Source of the DNA: Mycobacterium syngnathidarum
GTDB taxonomy: Bacteria; Actinomycetota; Actinomycetes; Mycobacteriales; Mycobacteriaceae
Assembly (NCBI RefSeq): GCF_001942625.1
Contig: NZ_MLCL01000027.1
Location: 1 to 58,702 of the forward strand
DNA length: 58,702 bases
Direction of reading: 5' to 3'
Part shown: piece by piece, positions 44,329 to 53,892 of the stretch
Layout: each line of letters opens with the position of its first letter
Position numbering within the stretch: the first letter of the stretch is position 1
Translations under genes and position numbers: made by a program
The notes under the pieces: generated by a model
Seen by the model: only the letters and a program-made list of their open reading frames with translations
Databases searched by the model: none
Told to the model about the DNA's origin: nothing

Positions 44329-45489
44329 TCATAAGGCGCGGCCGATGAGTTCCTTCATGATCTCGTTGGTGCCGCCGTAGATCTTCTGCACGCGGGAAGC
44401 GGCGTACATCTGCGCGATCGGGTACTCCATCATGTAGCCGTAGCCACCGAAGACCTGCAGGCAGCGGTCGACGATCTCGCACTGCTTGTCGCTGCCCCAC
44501 AGCTTGGCCATCGACGCGGTCGCCGCGTCGAGGGTGCCGTCGAGGTGACGCTGGATGCAGTGGTCCATCAGGGTCTTGCCGGCCAGCACGTCGGTCTTGC
44601 ACTCGGCGAGTACGAACTTCGTGTTCTGGAAGTTCAGGATCGGCTTGCCGAAGGCGTGACGTTCCTTGGCGTACCTGATGCTCTCCGCCACCGCGGCCTC
44701 GGCCACCGCGACACCGCCGACACCGAGGATCAGCCGCTCACGCTGCAGCTGACCCATCAGCTGGTAGAAGCCCTGCCCCTCGACGCCGCCGAGCAGATTC
44801 GCTGCCGGCACCCGCATGTCGGTGAACGACAACTCGCGGGTGTCCTGGCCGTGCTGGCCGATCTTGTCCAGCACCCGCCCACGCTCGAACCCCGGAAGAT
44901 TCTCCGTCTCCGCGACGAGCAGCGAGATACCCTTGGAACCTTGGCTCGGGTCCGTTTTGGCGACGATGACGAGCAGGTCGCAGTGCGACGCGTTCGAGAT
45001 GAACGTCTTCGAGCCGTTGATCACGTAGTGGCCGCCGTCGCGAACCGCGGTGGTCCGTACGGCCTGCAGGTCCGAGCCGGTGCCGGGTTCGGTCATCGCA
45101 ATGGCGAGGACGCTCTCACCGCTCGCACATTTCGATAGCCAGCGCTTCTTCTGGTCCTCGGTGGCATAGGCGGCGATGTAGTGCGCGACGATCGTCGAGT
45201 GCACGGCGAAGCCGAACGCGGTGTCGTGGGCGTAGGCGATCTCCTGCTGCACGATCGCCTCGTGGCCGAAGTTGCCGCCCCCGCCGCCGTATTCTTCGGC
45301 GATGTCGAGGCACAGCAGTCCCGCGGCGCCGGCCTTGGTCCAGAACTCGCGGTCGACCTGGTGCTGCGCGGCCCAACGGTCCTGGTTCGGGGTGGCTTCC
45401 TTGCGGAAGAACTCGGCGGCGTGCTTACGCAGCAGCGCCTGATCGTCGGTCTCCCACGGGGAGCGGTAATCGGGGAACAGCTCGCTCAT
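44329..45489 (-). CDS. Acyl-CoA dehydrogenase (transposon cargo)
   Basis: FAD enzyme of 386 residues: [80 protein letters not shown] and the terminal [17 protein letters not shown]. It resembles short/medium-chain or glutaryl-like dehydrogenases. ATG 45489 chosen; the frame is open far upstream inside the neighbouring hydratase but not as protein-like sequence. Nine bases lie between it and the hydratase gene. Confidence 0.92.
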   Translation of the reverse strand: MSELFPDYRSPWETDDQALLRKHAAEFFRKEATPNQDRWAAQHQVDREFWTKAGAAGLLCLDIAEEYGGGGGNFGHEAIVQQEIAYAHDTAFGFAVHSTIVAHYIAAYATEDQKKRWLSKCASGESVLAIAMTEPGTGSDLQAVRTTAVRDGGHYVINGSKTFISNASHCDLLVIVAKTDPSQGSKGISLLVAETENLPGFERGRVLDKIGQHGQDTRELSFTDMRVPAANLLGGVEGQGFYQLMGQLQRERLILGVGGVAVAEAAVAESIRYAKERHAFGKPILNFQNTKFVLAECKTDVLAGKTLMDHCIQRHLDGTLDAATASMAKLWGSDKQCEIVDRCLQVFGGYGYMMEYPIAQMYAASRVQKIYGGTNEIMKELIGRAL

Positions 45490-45497
45490 GATCGGTC

Positions 45498-46286
45498 CTA
45501 CTTTCCGGTGAATTCGGGGGCGCGCTTGGCGAGGAACGCGGCCTGGCCCTCGCGGCTGTCGGCGGAATGGATGGCAACGTGAAAGTTGCGCTTCTCGTGC
45601 TCGAGTCCTTGCGCCAGAGAGGTTTCCAGGGCCTGGAGGGCGGCATCCTTGGCCAGCGCCACCGCGAGCGGTGAGTTGGCGGCGATCCGCTGCGCCATGG
45701 CGACCGCCGCTTCGAGGGCGGTGCCGTCCGGGACGGTCTCGGCGACGATGCCGGCCGCGCACGCCCGCTGTGCGGACAGGAAGTCGCCGGTGAGCAGTAG
45801 GGCCATCGCCTTGGACTTGCCGACGGCCTGAATCAGGCGCTGGGTTCCGCCGCCGCCCGGGATCACGCCGAGCTTCACCTCCGGGACACCGAACTTGGCG
45901 GATTCGCCGGCGATGACGATGTCGCAGGCAAGCGCCAACTCGCAGCCGCCGCCGAGTGCGAGGCCCTCGACCGCAGCGAGGACCGGCTTCGGGAATCGGC
46001 CCAGGTCGGCCCAGATGGTGCCGCCCAGCGCGGCTCGATCGCCGAGCAGCGACTGGTCGCGAATGGCGTCGAAATTGGTGATGTCGGCTCCGGCGCAGAA
46101 GATCCCGCCGGCGCCGGTGAGCACGATGGCACGGATCTCGTCGTCGTGCCGAGCCGCGACGAGCTCGGTGTTCAAGGCGGTGAGCACCGCCTCGTTCAGA
46201 CTGTTGCGAGCCTTGGGCCGGTTGATCTCCAGGATCAGGAGGTGGCTGTCGCGGGCCGTGCGTAGCGGGGCGTTGTCGGGGTTCAT
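45498..46286 (-). CDS. Enoyl-CoA hydratase (transposon cargo)
   Basis: Crotonase-family protein of 262 residues with the oxyanion segments IFCAGADITNFDAIRDQSLL and EGLALGGGCELALACDIVIA, and catalytic glutamates expected in EVKLGVIPGGGGTQRL, as in classical hydratases (E within VPEVKLG and the P-GGGGTQR loop). Hydrates 2-enoyl-CoA to 3-hydroxyacyl-CoA. ATG 46286 overlaps the FadD stop by four bases. Confidence 0.92.
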   Translation of the reverse strand: MNPDNAPLRTARDSHLLILEINRPKARNSLNEAVLTALNTELVAARHDDEIRAIVLTGAGGIFCAGADITNFDAIRDQSLLGDRAALGGTIWADLGRFPKPVLAAVEGLALGGGCELALACDIVIAGESAKFGVPEVKLGVIPGGGGTQRLIQAVGKSKAMALLLTGDFLSAQRACAAGIVAETVPDGTALEAAVAMAQRIAANSPLAVALAKDAALQALETSLAQGLEHEKRNFHVAIHSADSREGQAAFLAKRAPEFTGK

Positions 46287-47950
46287 CGGACGTCCTCGTA
46301 GACGTTGGTGTGCGCGGCGCGCATGGCCTTCTTGTCGAGCTTGCCGACGCTGGTGCGGGGCAGCTGGTCCAGATACAGGACGGTCTCGGGCAATTGCCAT
46401 TTGGCGAATGCATCGGCGAGCAATTCGTGGATCTCCGACAGTGGAAGTTCCTGCCCGTCGGTCGTCACGACGAGTGCTACTGGACGCTCCTGCCACTTCG
46501 GGTGCGGGACGCCGATGACGGCCGCCTCGGCGATCTTCGGATGGGCAACGAGTGCGTTCTCCATGTCGATGGAGGAAATCCATTCGCCACCCGACTTGAC
46601 CACGTCCTTGATCCGGTCGGTGATCTTCAAGTAACCATTCGGGTCGATGGTCCCGACATCGCCGCTACGCCAATACCCGTCGAGGAACTTGTCGGCGTCG
46701 TCGTCGAGCTTGTGATAGCGCTCGATGATCCACGGTCCGCGCAGCAGCACTTCACCCTGACTCGTGCCGTCGTGCGGGAGATCGTTGCCTTCCGCGTCGA
46801 CGATCCGGATGTCGATGCCGTTGACCGGCAAACCCTGCTTACGCTTGAGATCCCACTTCTCCTCGTCCGAGATCACACCGCGCAGCGAGGGCTTCAGTCC
46901 CCGGTTCACCGCGACCAGAGGGGTGGTCTCGGTGGCGCCGTAGGCGTGGATGACGTCGGCTCCAGTGATGTCGTGGAAGTCGCGCATCAGCGACAGCGGC
47001 GGCTCGGTGGCACCGGACAGCAGCCGCGCGCGGGAGAAGTCCGGTGCGACCGCAAGCGTCTTGATGTAGTTCATCATGGGCTGGAAGATCGCCGGCGCAC
47101 CGTTTGCGACGGTGACTTGCTCCGCGATCATCGCGTCCACGAGGACGGATGTGTCCTCGGCGATGTAGCGACCGGGCAGCACGATTTTTGCGGCACTGTA
47201 GGCGGCCGCCTGGGGTAGGCCCCAGCCCTGGCCGTGGAACATCGGCGTGATGAGCATGACGGCATCGTCGCTGCTCATCCCGAGTCCGGCGACCTCGGCG
47301 AGGGTGTGCAGGTAGATGCCGCGATGCGAGTAGTAGATGCCCTTGGGCCTGCCGGTGGTGCCGGTGGTGTAACACGCGCTGTAGGAGGAGGTTTCGTCGA
47401 TGACCGGCCAGTCGATCTCCGGGCCGGCGTCCGCGAGCAGGTCCTCCCAGTGCACCGCGTGCGGGAGCGTGGTGGTGATGTCGGCCAGCGGCTTATCGGT
47501 CATCACCACCCACGTCTTCACGTTCGGCGTATGCGGTGCCAGCGCCTCGGCAACCGGAAGCAGCGACTCGTCGATGAGGACCACCGATGCATCACTGTGT
47601 CCGGTGACGTAAGCGAGATCCTCTGGCGCCAAACGCAGGTTCATCTGCAACATCACGGCAGCGAGGCCGGGAATCGCCCAGTACAGCTCGTAGTGCCGCT
47701 TGCTGTTCCAGTCGAGGATCCCGACCACATCGCCCGGCCCGACGCCGATCGAGCGAAGTGCATTGGCACTTCGTTGGATTCGCGCGTAGGCATCGGCGTA
47801 GGTGTACCGGTCCCAGCCGCCGTCCGCGGTGCGGTACACGATCTCCTGCTCGGGATAGGTGCGCGCGGCGTGCCGGATGATGGTGGTGGTGTTGAGTTGA
47901 TAGTGGTCGCCGTGGGTGGAGGGCAGGCCCCTCACGATCTCGTGGCTCAT
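46283..47950 (-). CDS. Acyl-CoA synthetase (FadD type, transposon cargo)
   Basis: CoA ligase of 555 residues: P-loop ACYTTGTTGRPKGIYYSHRG near 191-210, AYGATETTPLVAV, GYLKITDRIKDVVKSGGEWI and the C-terminal lysine in LPRTSVGKLDKKAMRA. The sequence style (TIIRHAARTYPEQEIVYRTA) is that of medium/long-chain FadD proteins. It would activate the acid that the transposon pathway degrades. ATG 47950 follows GAGGACGTC; 7 bp after the thiolase gene. Confidence 0.92.
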   Translation of the reverse strand: MSHEIVRGLPSTHGDHYQLNTTTIIRHAARTYPEQEIVYRTADGGWDRYTYADAYARIQRSANALRSIGVGPGDVVGILDWNSKRHYELYWAIPGLAAVMLQMNLRLAPEDLAYVTGHSDASVVLIDESLLPVAEALAPHTPNVKTWVVMTDKPLADITTTLPHAVHWEDLLADAGPEIDWPVIDETSSYSACYTTGTTGRPKGIYYSHRGIYLHTLAEVAGLGMSSDDAVMLITPMFHGQGWGLPQAAAYSAAKIVLPGRYIAEDTSVLVDAMIAEQVTVANGAPAIFQPMMNYIKTLAVAPDFSRARLLSGATEPPLSLMRDFHDITGADVIHAYGATETTPLVAVNRGLKPSLRGVISDEEKWDLKRKQGLPVNGIDIRIVDAEGNDLPHDGTSQGEVLLRGPWIIERYHKLDDDADKFLDGYWRSGDVGTIDPNGYLKITDRIKDVVKSGGEWISSIDMENALVAHPKIAEAAVIGVPHPKWQERPVALVVTTDGQELPLSEIHELLADAFAKWQLPETVLYLDQLPRTSVGKLDKKAMRAAHTNVYEDVR

Positions 47951-47957
47951 GACGTCC

Positions 47958-49133
47958 TCAGATGCGTTCGATGATGGTGGCGTTCGCGGTGCCGGTGGCC
48001 TCGCAGACGGTCTGCAAGCCGAACCTCTTGCCGGAGCGTTCGAGTTCGCAGAGCAGGTCGGTGAGCATCCGGGCTCCGGTCGAGCCCAGCGGGTGGCCGA
48101 GGGCGACGGAGCCGCCGTTGACGTTCAGCTTGTCGTCCGGGACGCCGAATTCCCGTTGGAAGATCAGCGGCACACCGGCGAAGGCCTCGTTGACCTCGAA
48201 CAGGTCGATCTCCTCGACGGCCAACCCGCTTCGGCCGAGCGCCTTGTGGGCGGCGTCGAGGATCGCGGTGAACTGGATGATCGGGTCGGCGGCGGCGACC
48301 GACAGCGCGCGGAACCGGGCGCGTGGGATGAGGCCGTTGCGCTCGGCGTACTCGCGGTCGGCGATCAGCAGCGCGGCCGCGCCGTCGCTGATCTGCGAGG
48401 AGTTGGCCGCCGTGGTCCGCCCGTCGGCGCCGAACACGGCTTTCAGGCTCGCCATCTTGGCGGGGTCGATGTGCTCGCGGATGCCCTCGTCCGAGTCGAT
48501 GACCGGACCGGTCGGGTCGTCGGGGTCGGCGGTGATCGGCACCATCTGGTCGCGGAACTTCCCGGCCCGCGTCGCGGCGTGCGCCCGCTCGTGGCTGCGA
48601 GCGCTGAACGCGTCCAACGCCGCTCGGCTCAGGTCGAACCTCTCGTTCATCAGCTCCGACGACGGGCCCTGCGCCATCAGCCCACCGTCGTAGCGGTCGA
48701 GTTCGCGCGGGCTGTACTGCGGGCCGAGCGGCGCGCCGGGCAGGAACGCCGGAGGCATCGGCACCCGTGACATCGACTCGACGCCGCAGGCGATCACCAG
48801 GTCGTGGGAACCCGCCATCACCGCCTGGGCGGCGAAGCTGACCGCCTGCTGCCCTGAACCGCACTGGCGGTCGATCGTCACCGCGGGGACCGACTCGGGC
48901 AGCCCGGCGGCGAGCACCGCGTGGCGGCCGAGATTGCCCGACTGGACATCGTGCTGGATGACGCAGCCGGTGATGACGTCCTCGATCGCGGCGGGGTCGA
49001 CGCCGGCGCGGGCCACAAGCTCCCGCAGCGTCTGCCCGAGCAGGTCCACCGGATGCCATGCGCTGAGGATCCCTCCGCGACGGCCGACCGGGGTCCGGAC
49101 CGCGCCGACGATAACGGCCTCGCGAACACTCAT
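47958..49133 (-). CDS. Acetyl-CoA acyltransferase (thiolase, transposon cargo)
   Basis: Thiolase of 391 residues with nucleophile Cys in TIDRQCGSGQQAVSFAAQAV (near residue 88), NEAFAGVPLIF, and GGSVALGHPLGSTGARM with the catalytic His. The last motif, TVCEATGTANATIIERI, has a Cys but is unlike the common CIGGGMG form. Cleaves 3-ketoacyl-CoA to acetyl- or propionyl-CoA plus a shortened chain. AAGGAG before ATG 49133; start overlaps the CaiB-like stop. Confidence 0.92.
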   Translation of the reverse strand: MSVREAVIVGAVRTPVGRRGGILSAWHPVDLLGQTLRELVARAGVDPAAIEDVITGCVIQHDVQSGNLGRHAVLAAGLPESVPAVTIDRQCGSGQQAVSFAAQAVMAGSHDLVIACGVESMSRVPMPPAFLPGAPLGPQYSPRELDRYDGGLMAQGPSSELMNERFDLSRAALDAFSARSHERAHAATRAGKFRDQMVPITADPDDPTGPVIDSDEGIREHIDPAKMASLKAVFGADGRTTAANSSQISDGAAALLIADREYAERNGLIPRARFRALSVAAADPIIQFTAILDAAHKALGRSGLAVEEIDLFEVNEAFAGVPLIFQREFGVPDDKLNVNGGSVALGHPLGSTGARMLTDLLCELERSGKRFGLQTVCEATGTANATIIERI

Positions 49134-50002
49134 GACAAAGCTCCTTGTGCTGAATTACGGGGTGCCGAATCGCGGATTCCGATCAGGGGAATGTCGAGGC
49201 GCTTCGCGACCTCCTCCCATTCGCGCGTCGGCTTGGAAAGAAACGTCTGCTCGAGCTCCTCCTGGGTGCCCTCGACACCGAGACCGGCGCGGGCGCGCTC
49301 CCAGAAGTGCGGCTCGAGCGCGGCCAGCGCGACGTGGCCGTCGGAGCTGGAGTAGATCCGGTAACCGGGATGCGCCCCGCCGAGCGGCGCGCCCGCTCCC
49401 ATCAGACCGTGCCGAACTGCGGCGCCGGCGTCGGCGGCCGCCTGTTCGAGGACGACCCGCTCGCGGTGTCCCACGCCGGACTCCGCGGCCACGCGCAGGG
49501 CGAGCAGGGCCGCGGACACGGCGCGCTCGGCGCCGAGCAGGTCGGCCACCGGGACGGTCGGCATCGTCGGCGGCTGGAGAGTGCCGTGCAGGGCCTGGTA
49601 CGTCAGGTCATGGCCGGGCTGCTCCGCCGCGATCCCGTCGTGCCCGACGATCTCGATATGCGACAGGTGCGGATTCGCCGCGGTCAACTCGTCCAGGCCG
49701 AGCTTGACCAGCGCCGAGGGGCGCATGGCGGTGAGCATCAGGTCGGCACGCGACAGCTCGCGCGCCGCCACCGCCCGATCAGCGGGGTCCTTGAGGTCGA
49801 GGGTCACGACCCGCTGGCCCACAGTGAGCTCGTCGTACCACGTCGGCGCCACGGCCCGCAGCGGGTCGCCGGCCGGCGGTTCGATCTTGGTGACGGTGGC
49901 GCCCAGCGCCCGTAGCCGCGCGGCGGCGAGCGGGCCCGGCAGATTGATCGCGAGCGACACCACCTGCACGCCCTGCAGCGAACTCGACTGCGACATCATC
50001 AA
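49130..50002 (-). CDS. CaiB/BaiF family CoA-transferase or 2-methylacyl-CoA racemase
   Basis: Protein of 290 residues of the class III CoA-transferase family: GVQVVSLAINLPGPLAAARL, RALGATVTKIEPPAGDPL, and the catalytic Asp in VPVADLLGAERAVSAAL near residue 150. It is shorter than typical CoA-transferases (about 400) and closer in size to alpha-methylacyl-CoA racemase-like proteins. A racemase would let the operon use both isomers of a methyl-branched acid. First gene of the minus-strand cargo operon. Confidence 0.82.
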   Translation of the reverse strand: MMMSQSSSLQGVQVVSLAINLPGPLAAARLRALGATVTKIEPPAGDPLRAVAPTWYDELTVGQRVVTLDLKDPADRAVAARELSRADLMLTAMRPSALVKLGLDELTAANPHLSHIEIVGHDGIAAEQPGHDLTYQALHGTLQPPTMPTVPVADLLGAERAVSAALLALRVAAESGVGHRERVVLEQAAADAGAAVRHGLMGAGAPLGGAHPGYRIYSSSDGHVALAALEPHFWERARAGLGVEGTQEELEQTFLSKPTREWEEVAKRLDIPLIGIRDSAPRNSAQGALS

Positions 50003-50013
50003 CCCCTTTTTGA

Positions 50014-50029
50014 CTATACTGATGTATAG
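50014..50029. promoter_or_regulatory. TetR operator candidate between cargo operon and its regulator
   Basis: Perfect palindrome CTATAC-tgat-GTATAG in the 95-bp AT-rich gap between the divergent CaiB-like and TetR genes. Placement suits control of both. It lies 12 bp before the CaiB-like start and about 70 bp before the TetR start. Confidence 0.5.
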
Positions 50030-50097
50030 CCATTAATGCGCATGTACTGTCTAATGTCAAGGGTGTATGCTTTTTTCCCTGATAGGAGGCAATTTCT

Positions 50098-50685
50098 GTG
50101 ACCGACCCCCGCGCCAGTGACGAGGACCTCACCGCGAAGGCCCGCATTCGCAACGCCGCGCTCGACCTCTACGCCGAGCGCGGCGAGGATCGCGTCTCGA
50201 TGCGCGCCGTCGCCGCCGCCGCCGGGGTCGCCGTGGGATTGGTGCAGCACCACTTCAAGACCAAGGACGGGCTACGCGTCGCCGTCGAGCAACTGGTCGT
50301 CGACTATTACGCTCTGGCGATCGCCTCTGTGCCGGACGAGGGCGCCCCAGCGCAGGTCGCCGCCGCTCGAGACGAGGCGGTGCGGCACATGCTCGCGACG
50401 CATCCGACGGTGGTGAACTACATCCGGCGCGCTGTGCTCGATCCGCAGGGAAAGAGCGAGTTACTCGAGCGGCTGACCGACCTGAGTCGCAGAGAGATCT
50501 CCAAACTCCGCTATTCGGGCAAGACCTCGACACGGCGATCCGAGTCCTCACAGGTCATCGGGCTGATGGTTCGTCAGCTGGGGCAGCTGCTCATGCAGCC
50601 GATGATCGATGACATGTGTGACTTCCTCGACCGGACGGGCGTGCCGCACAGCGACAAACTGACGCTCTCCGTGACCGTAATCTAG
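50098..50685 (+). CDS. TetR-family regulator of the transposon-borne operon
   Basis: Regulator of 195 residues. DNA-binding domain: IRNAALDLYAERGEDRVSMR, AVAAAAGVAVGLVQHHFKTK. The ligand domain is helical without recognisable family. GTG 50098 with AGGAGG nearby upstream. Divergent position beside the catabolic genes, with a palindrome between, is the standard plan of a repressor released by an acyl-CoA intermediate; the ligand is inferred. Confidence 0.9.
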   Translation: MTDPRASDEDLTAKARIRNAALDLYAERGEDRVSMRAVAAAAGVAVGLVQHHFKTKDGLRVAVEQLVVDYYALAIASVPDEGAPAQVAAARDEAVRHMLATHPTVVNYIRRAVLDPQGKSELLERLTDLSRREISKLRYSGKTSTRRSESSQVIGLMVRQLGQLLMQPMIDDMCDFLDRTGVPHSDKLTLSVTVI

Positions 50686-50811
50686 CGGTAGTTTGTTGGG
50701 TCAGGTCGGAGGTAGAGGTGCAGGCCGTGGCCTGTTTCGCGGCTCAGGAGAGACTTCCGCCGACATGCGTCGTCAGGTCCTGAGCGGTCATCCGCCACCC
50801 TTCGACTCGCG

Positions 50812-53800
50812 CTACTCGTCGTCGTCGGCGTCCGGGTCGCGCAGCGGTCGGTGAACTCCGCTGGGGTCGGGCAGGTGGAAGCTGTAGTGCCCGTCGATGC
50901 CGATGTGGGCGCGCACGAACGCCGACAATCGCTCGACATCGGTGTCGAGCACCGGGTATCCGCCGGCTCGCAGCGCGGCGAGGGCGCGGTTCTCGTAGAC
51001 GGTGTTCCACACGACGACGCAATTGAGCACCAATCCCAGCGCCGAGAGCTGGTCTTCCATGCCCTCGTAGTAGGCGCGGGTCATCTCGCCCTTGCGGCCG
51101 TGATAGATCGTGCGCGCCAGGTCGTGACGACCCTCGACGAGATTGGACTGGGCCTTGCCCTCGCGCCGGTAAGGTTCGTCGTCGGCCAGGCGCAGGATGT
51201 GCAGGGTCTTGAAGATCCGCCCGAAATGGGCGATGGCCTGGCCCAACGCGGTCGGCTGCCCGTCGCGGGAGATCATCCTGGTGACCTCGTGCGCCGACAC
51301 CTCACCGGAGTGGATCGACACCGCGATCCGGCACATGTCCTCCCAGTGCGCGGCGATCTTGGCGGTGTCGATCACCCCGCGCGCCGCCTTGTCCAGCGGC
51401 CCGTAGTCGGCTCGGGCGTCGATGCGCCACAACCGCTGATCGGGCAGGTTCGCCAGCTGCGGCCGGTACTGGCGGCCGATCAGATGCAGCAGTCCGAACA
51501 CGATGTCGGAATACGACCCGGTGTCGGTGATGATGACCTCCGGAATCCGCCCGCCGTGCTGGGACACGATCACGTCGATGGTGTGCAGCGAATCGCGAGG
51601 TGTTCCGCGCAGCACCTTGCCTGCCAGCCCGGCGGACTGGTCGTTGAGCATGTTCAACCAGGTGATGCCCAGTTTCCGGCCGAAGTACTTCGGGTTCGGG
51701 CGGGCGTTATGGGTGCGCACGGGCACCACGAACCGCATCCCGTCCACCGAGGCGACCAGCCCGCCGCCCCACGCTTGGGCCAGGGGGATGTCGGCCTGGG
51801 CGTCGACCAGCACGGCGTTGGCCGCCTCGATGGTCTCGGCCCGCACGTAGCACTGGTCGACGTGCAGCAGCCGATCCCTGGTCAGGGCGTCGACACCAGG
51901 CGTTGTCACCGGTTTGAACCCGACGTTCATCGCATAGGAACAGAGCACGGCCGCCACCGACAAGCCGAGGTCGGCGACGCGGGCCTCGTTGCCCGAGGTG
52001 TGGGTGAACGCCTCGGTGAAACCGGGATGCCAGCTCATCACCTCCGTGACCAGTTCCGGCAGGTCCACACGCGGGATCATCGCCTCCACCCGGCGGCGCA
52101 GGTCGACCAGCGACGCGGGCTCGGCCTTGGCGTCCAGCGCGGCGACGTGCAGTTTGCCGTCGGCGTCGATGCTGGCTGGGGTGTCCTCGCCCAGCCGTGC
52201 GGCCAACTCCCGATAAGCGGTCTCCAACGCCGTCGCGTGATCGGTCAGCAGCTGCGTCGGCGCGGCGGGCAGGCCCAGCGCGTTCATGCCGGCGTCACGC
52301 GCAGCCTCCCAGGCTTCGCCTGCCAGCAGGTGCGCCCGCGGGTCGCGCCACCGCGACGAACGCACCGCGAAGATGCTGCGGTGCTTGAGGTGTCGGTGGA
52401 ACTGTTCCAACACGCAGATCGTGTAGGAGTTCCGGTCGACGGTGCCCTCCGGTCGGCCCGGCGTGTAGATCAAGCGCTTCCACGCGCCGACGATCAAGTC
52501 GTGGTCGACCTTGCGGGCGTCCAGCAGGTTTGCCGGGATCTTGCCCGACGACCTGGATGTCAGCAGCTCGGCGAGGGTCTTCATTGCCGCCAGGACGGCG
52601 GCGCCGTCACTGGTCGCGCCGAACTCGATCGTGTCCATCAGCATCGACAGGAACGGGCGGACCGTGGCGAACTTGCCGGCCAACTCGATCAACCGCTGCC
52701 CATCCAGCTCCGCGTCGTCGGCGGGCACCAGCTCGTCGACCGCCTGGACCGCGTGCCGCAACTCGGCCCGGGTGACGGTCTTCTCGATCATGTCCAACAC
52801 CACGCCCAGCCCGACGTCCTGGTTGACCTCGACCATCTCCAGCAGCACCTTCACCGCTGCCGCGAGCTTGCCTGCGTTGCGTGACACCCTCGGATAGCGA
52901 CGCAGCTTCTCCTCGCGAGACTCCCGCTCGGCCTTGGACAGAAGCTTCGTCGTCATCAACATGTCGAAGGTCTCCAACACGTCGTCGACCGCCCGCGCGC
53001 TCAACACAACGACCGTCGCGGCCAGCACCGCCAAGCGCTGCTCACGCGTGGGCAGCCGCCGCAGCGCGGCGGCCTTGCTCGCCAACCCGTAGGTCGCCAA
53101 CCCCGTCAACCGACGCGGCGGGATCGCCCTCACGTCGATGCTGTCCACCCCGACCGCTTGCAGGTCGACAACCCTGCGCAGCGCCGCGAGCATCCCCTTC
53201 GACGACGCCTTGAACACGCCCTTGCGCAGCCGCTCCAGCTCGCTGACCTTCTGCCCGCCCTCCGCAGGAACCTCCAGCAGCCGCAACAAGGCAGACGCGG
53301 ACTCCGAGGTCAGCTGCTCGCCGAGCTGGCGCCACAACCGGGCGTCCGCCGCGTTGCGGCCGTCGCCGATCAGCCGCTCCAACGTGGTGATCCCCGGCAG
53401 CAGCGCCTGACGCTTCCGCAGCCATGTCACTGCGTCGCCGAAGATCGCCTTCGGTCCGTCGCCGGTCATCCACGCCTGGTCGACGATCCACGACGTGAGC
53501 TCCGACTCCATCTCGCCGAACGGCTTGAGTCCGTACACCTGCTGGATTTCCCAGGCGTGTTCGAGCTTGGTCTTCTCCCGATCGGTGTACCGCTTCACCA
53601 TCGACGGATCGGAGATCTCCAACTGCTCGGCCAGATACTCGATCAACGCGGGCGGGACATCCAGCGGATCAGCCAGGAACATTCCCAGGTGACGCACCGT
53701 CACCACCTGCACCGCGAACCCCAGACGGTTGTAGTCGCGCCGCCGCGCAGCGATCAGCCGCCGGTCCTCGTCATCCAAGTAGCAGTAACGCTCCAGCTCC

Positions 53801-53847
53801 TGCCGAGACAACGCACCGAACCGGCCATAGCCGCCCTCATCAGTCAC
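50812..53847 (-). CDS. tnpA: Tn3-family transposase, full length
   Basis: Protein of 1011 residues, the usual size for Tn3 transposases. Starts YGRFGALSRQELERYCYLDD with the N-terminal DUF4158-type region, then a long helical middle. The DDE core: Asp in GGLVASVDGMRFVVPVRT (about 700), Asp in VIITDTGSYSDIVFGLLHLI (about 774), Glu in AQSNLVEGRHDLARTIYHG (about 902), then MTRAYYEGMEDQLSALGLVL. No stops or frameshifts, so it is probably active. GTG 53847 lies 45 bp inside the right end and the gene reads inward, the reverse of the usual arrangement in which tnpA ends near a terminus. The 50686-50811 gap shows nothing. Confidence 0.95.
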   Translation of the reverse strand: MTDEGGYGRFGALSRQELERYCYLDDEDRRLIAARRRDYNRLGFAVQVVTVRHLGMFLADPLDVPPALIEYLAEQLEISDPSMVKRYTDREKTKLEHAWEIQQVYGLKPFGEMESELTSWIVDQAWMTGDGPKAIFGDAVTWLRKRQALLPGITTLERLIGDGRNAADARLWRQLGEQLTSESASALLRLLEVPAEGGQKVSELERLRKGVFKASSKGMLAALRRVVDLQAVGVDSIDVRAIPPRRLTGLATYGLASKAAALRRLPTREQRLAVLAATVVVLSARAVDDVLETFDMLMTTKLLSKAERESREEKLRRYPRVSRNAGKLAAAVKVLLEMVEVNQDVGLGVVLDMIEKTVTRAELRHAVQAVDELVPADDAELDGQRLIELAGKFATVRPFLSMLMDTIEFGATSDGAAVLAAMKTLAELLTSRSSGKIPANLLDARKVDHDLIVGAWKRLIYTPGRPEGTVDRNSYTICVLEQFHRHLKHRSIFAVRSSRWRDPRAHLLAGEAWEAARDAGMNALGLPAAPTQLLTDHATALETAYRELAARLGEDTPASIDADGKLHVAALDAKAEPASLVDLRRRVEAMIPRVDLPELVTEVMSWHPGFTEAFTHTSGNEARVADLGLSVAAVLCSYAMNVGFKPVTTPGVDALTRDRLLHVDQCYVRAETIEAANAVLVDAQADIPLAQAWGGGLVASVDGMRFVVPVRTHNARPNPKYFGRKLGITWLNMLNDQSAGLAGKVLRGTPRDSLHTIDVIVSQHGGRIPEVIITDTGSYSDIVFGLLHLIGRQYRPQLANLPDQRLWRIDARADYGPLDKAARGVIDTAKIAAHWEDMCRIAVSIHSGEVSAHEVTRMISRDGQPTALGQAIAHFGRIFKTLHILRLADDEPYRREGKAQSNLVEGRHDLARTIYHGRKGEMTRAYYEGMEDQLSALGLVLNCVVVWNTVYENRALAALRAGGYPVLDTDVERLSAFVRAHIGIDGHYSFHLPDPSGVHRPLRDPDADDDE

Positions 53848-53892
53848 GACGACATGAAATCACCTACAGCGCAAGGTCGCTCGGCGATTGCC

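Noticed and set aside
50851..52884. 677-codon plus-strand frame inside tnpA
   Set aside because: Exact antisense of the transposase core, where the DDE motifs are read on the minus strand.
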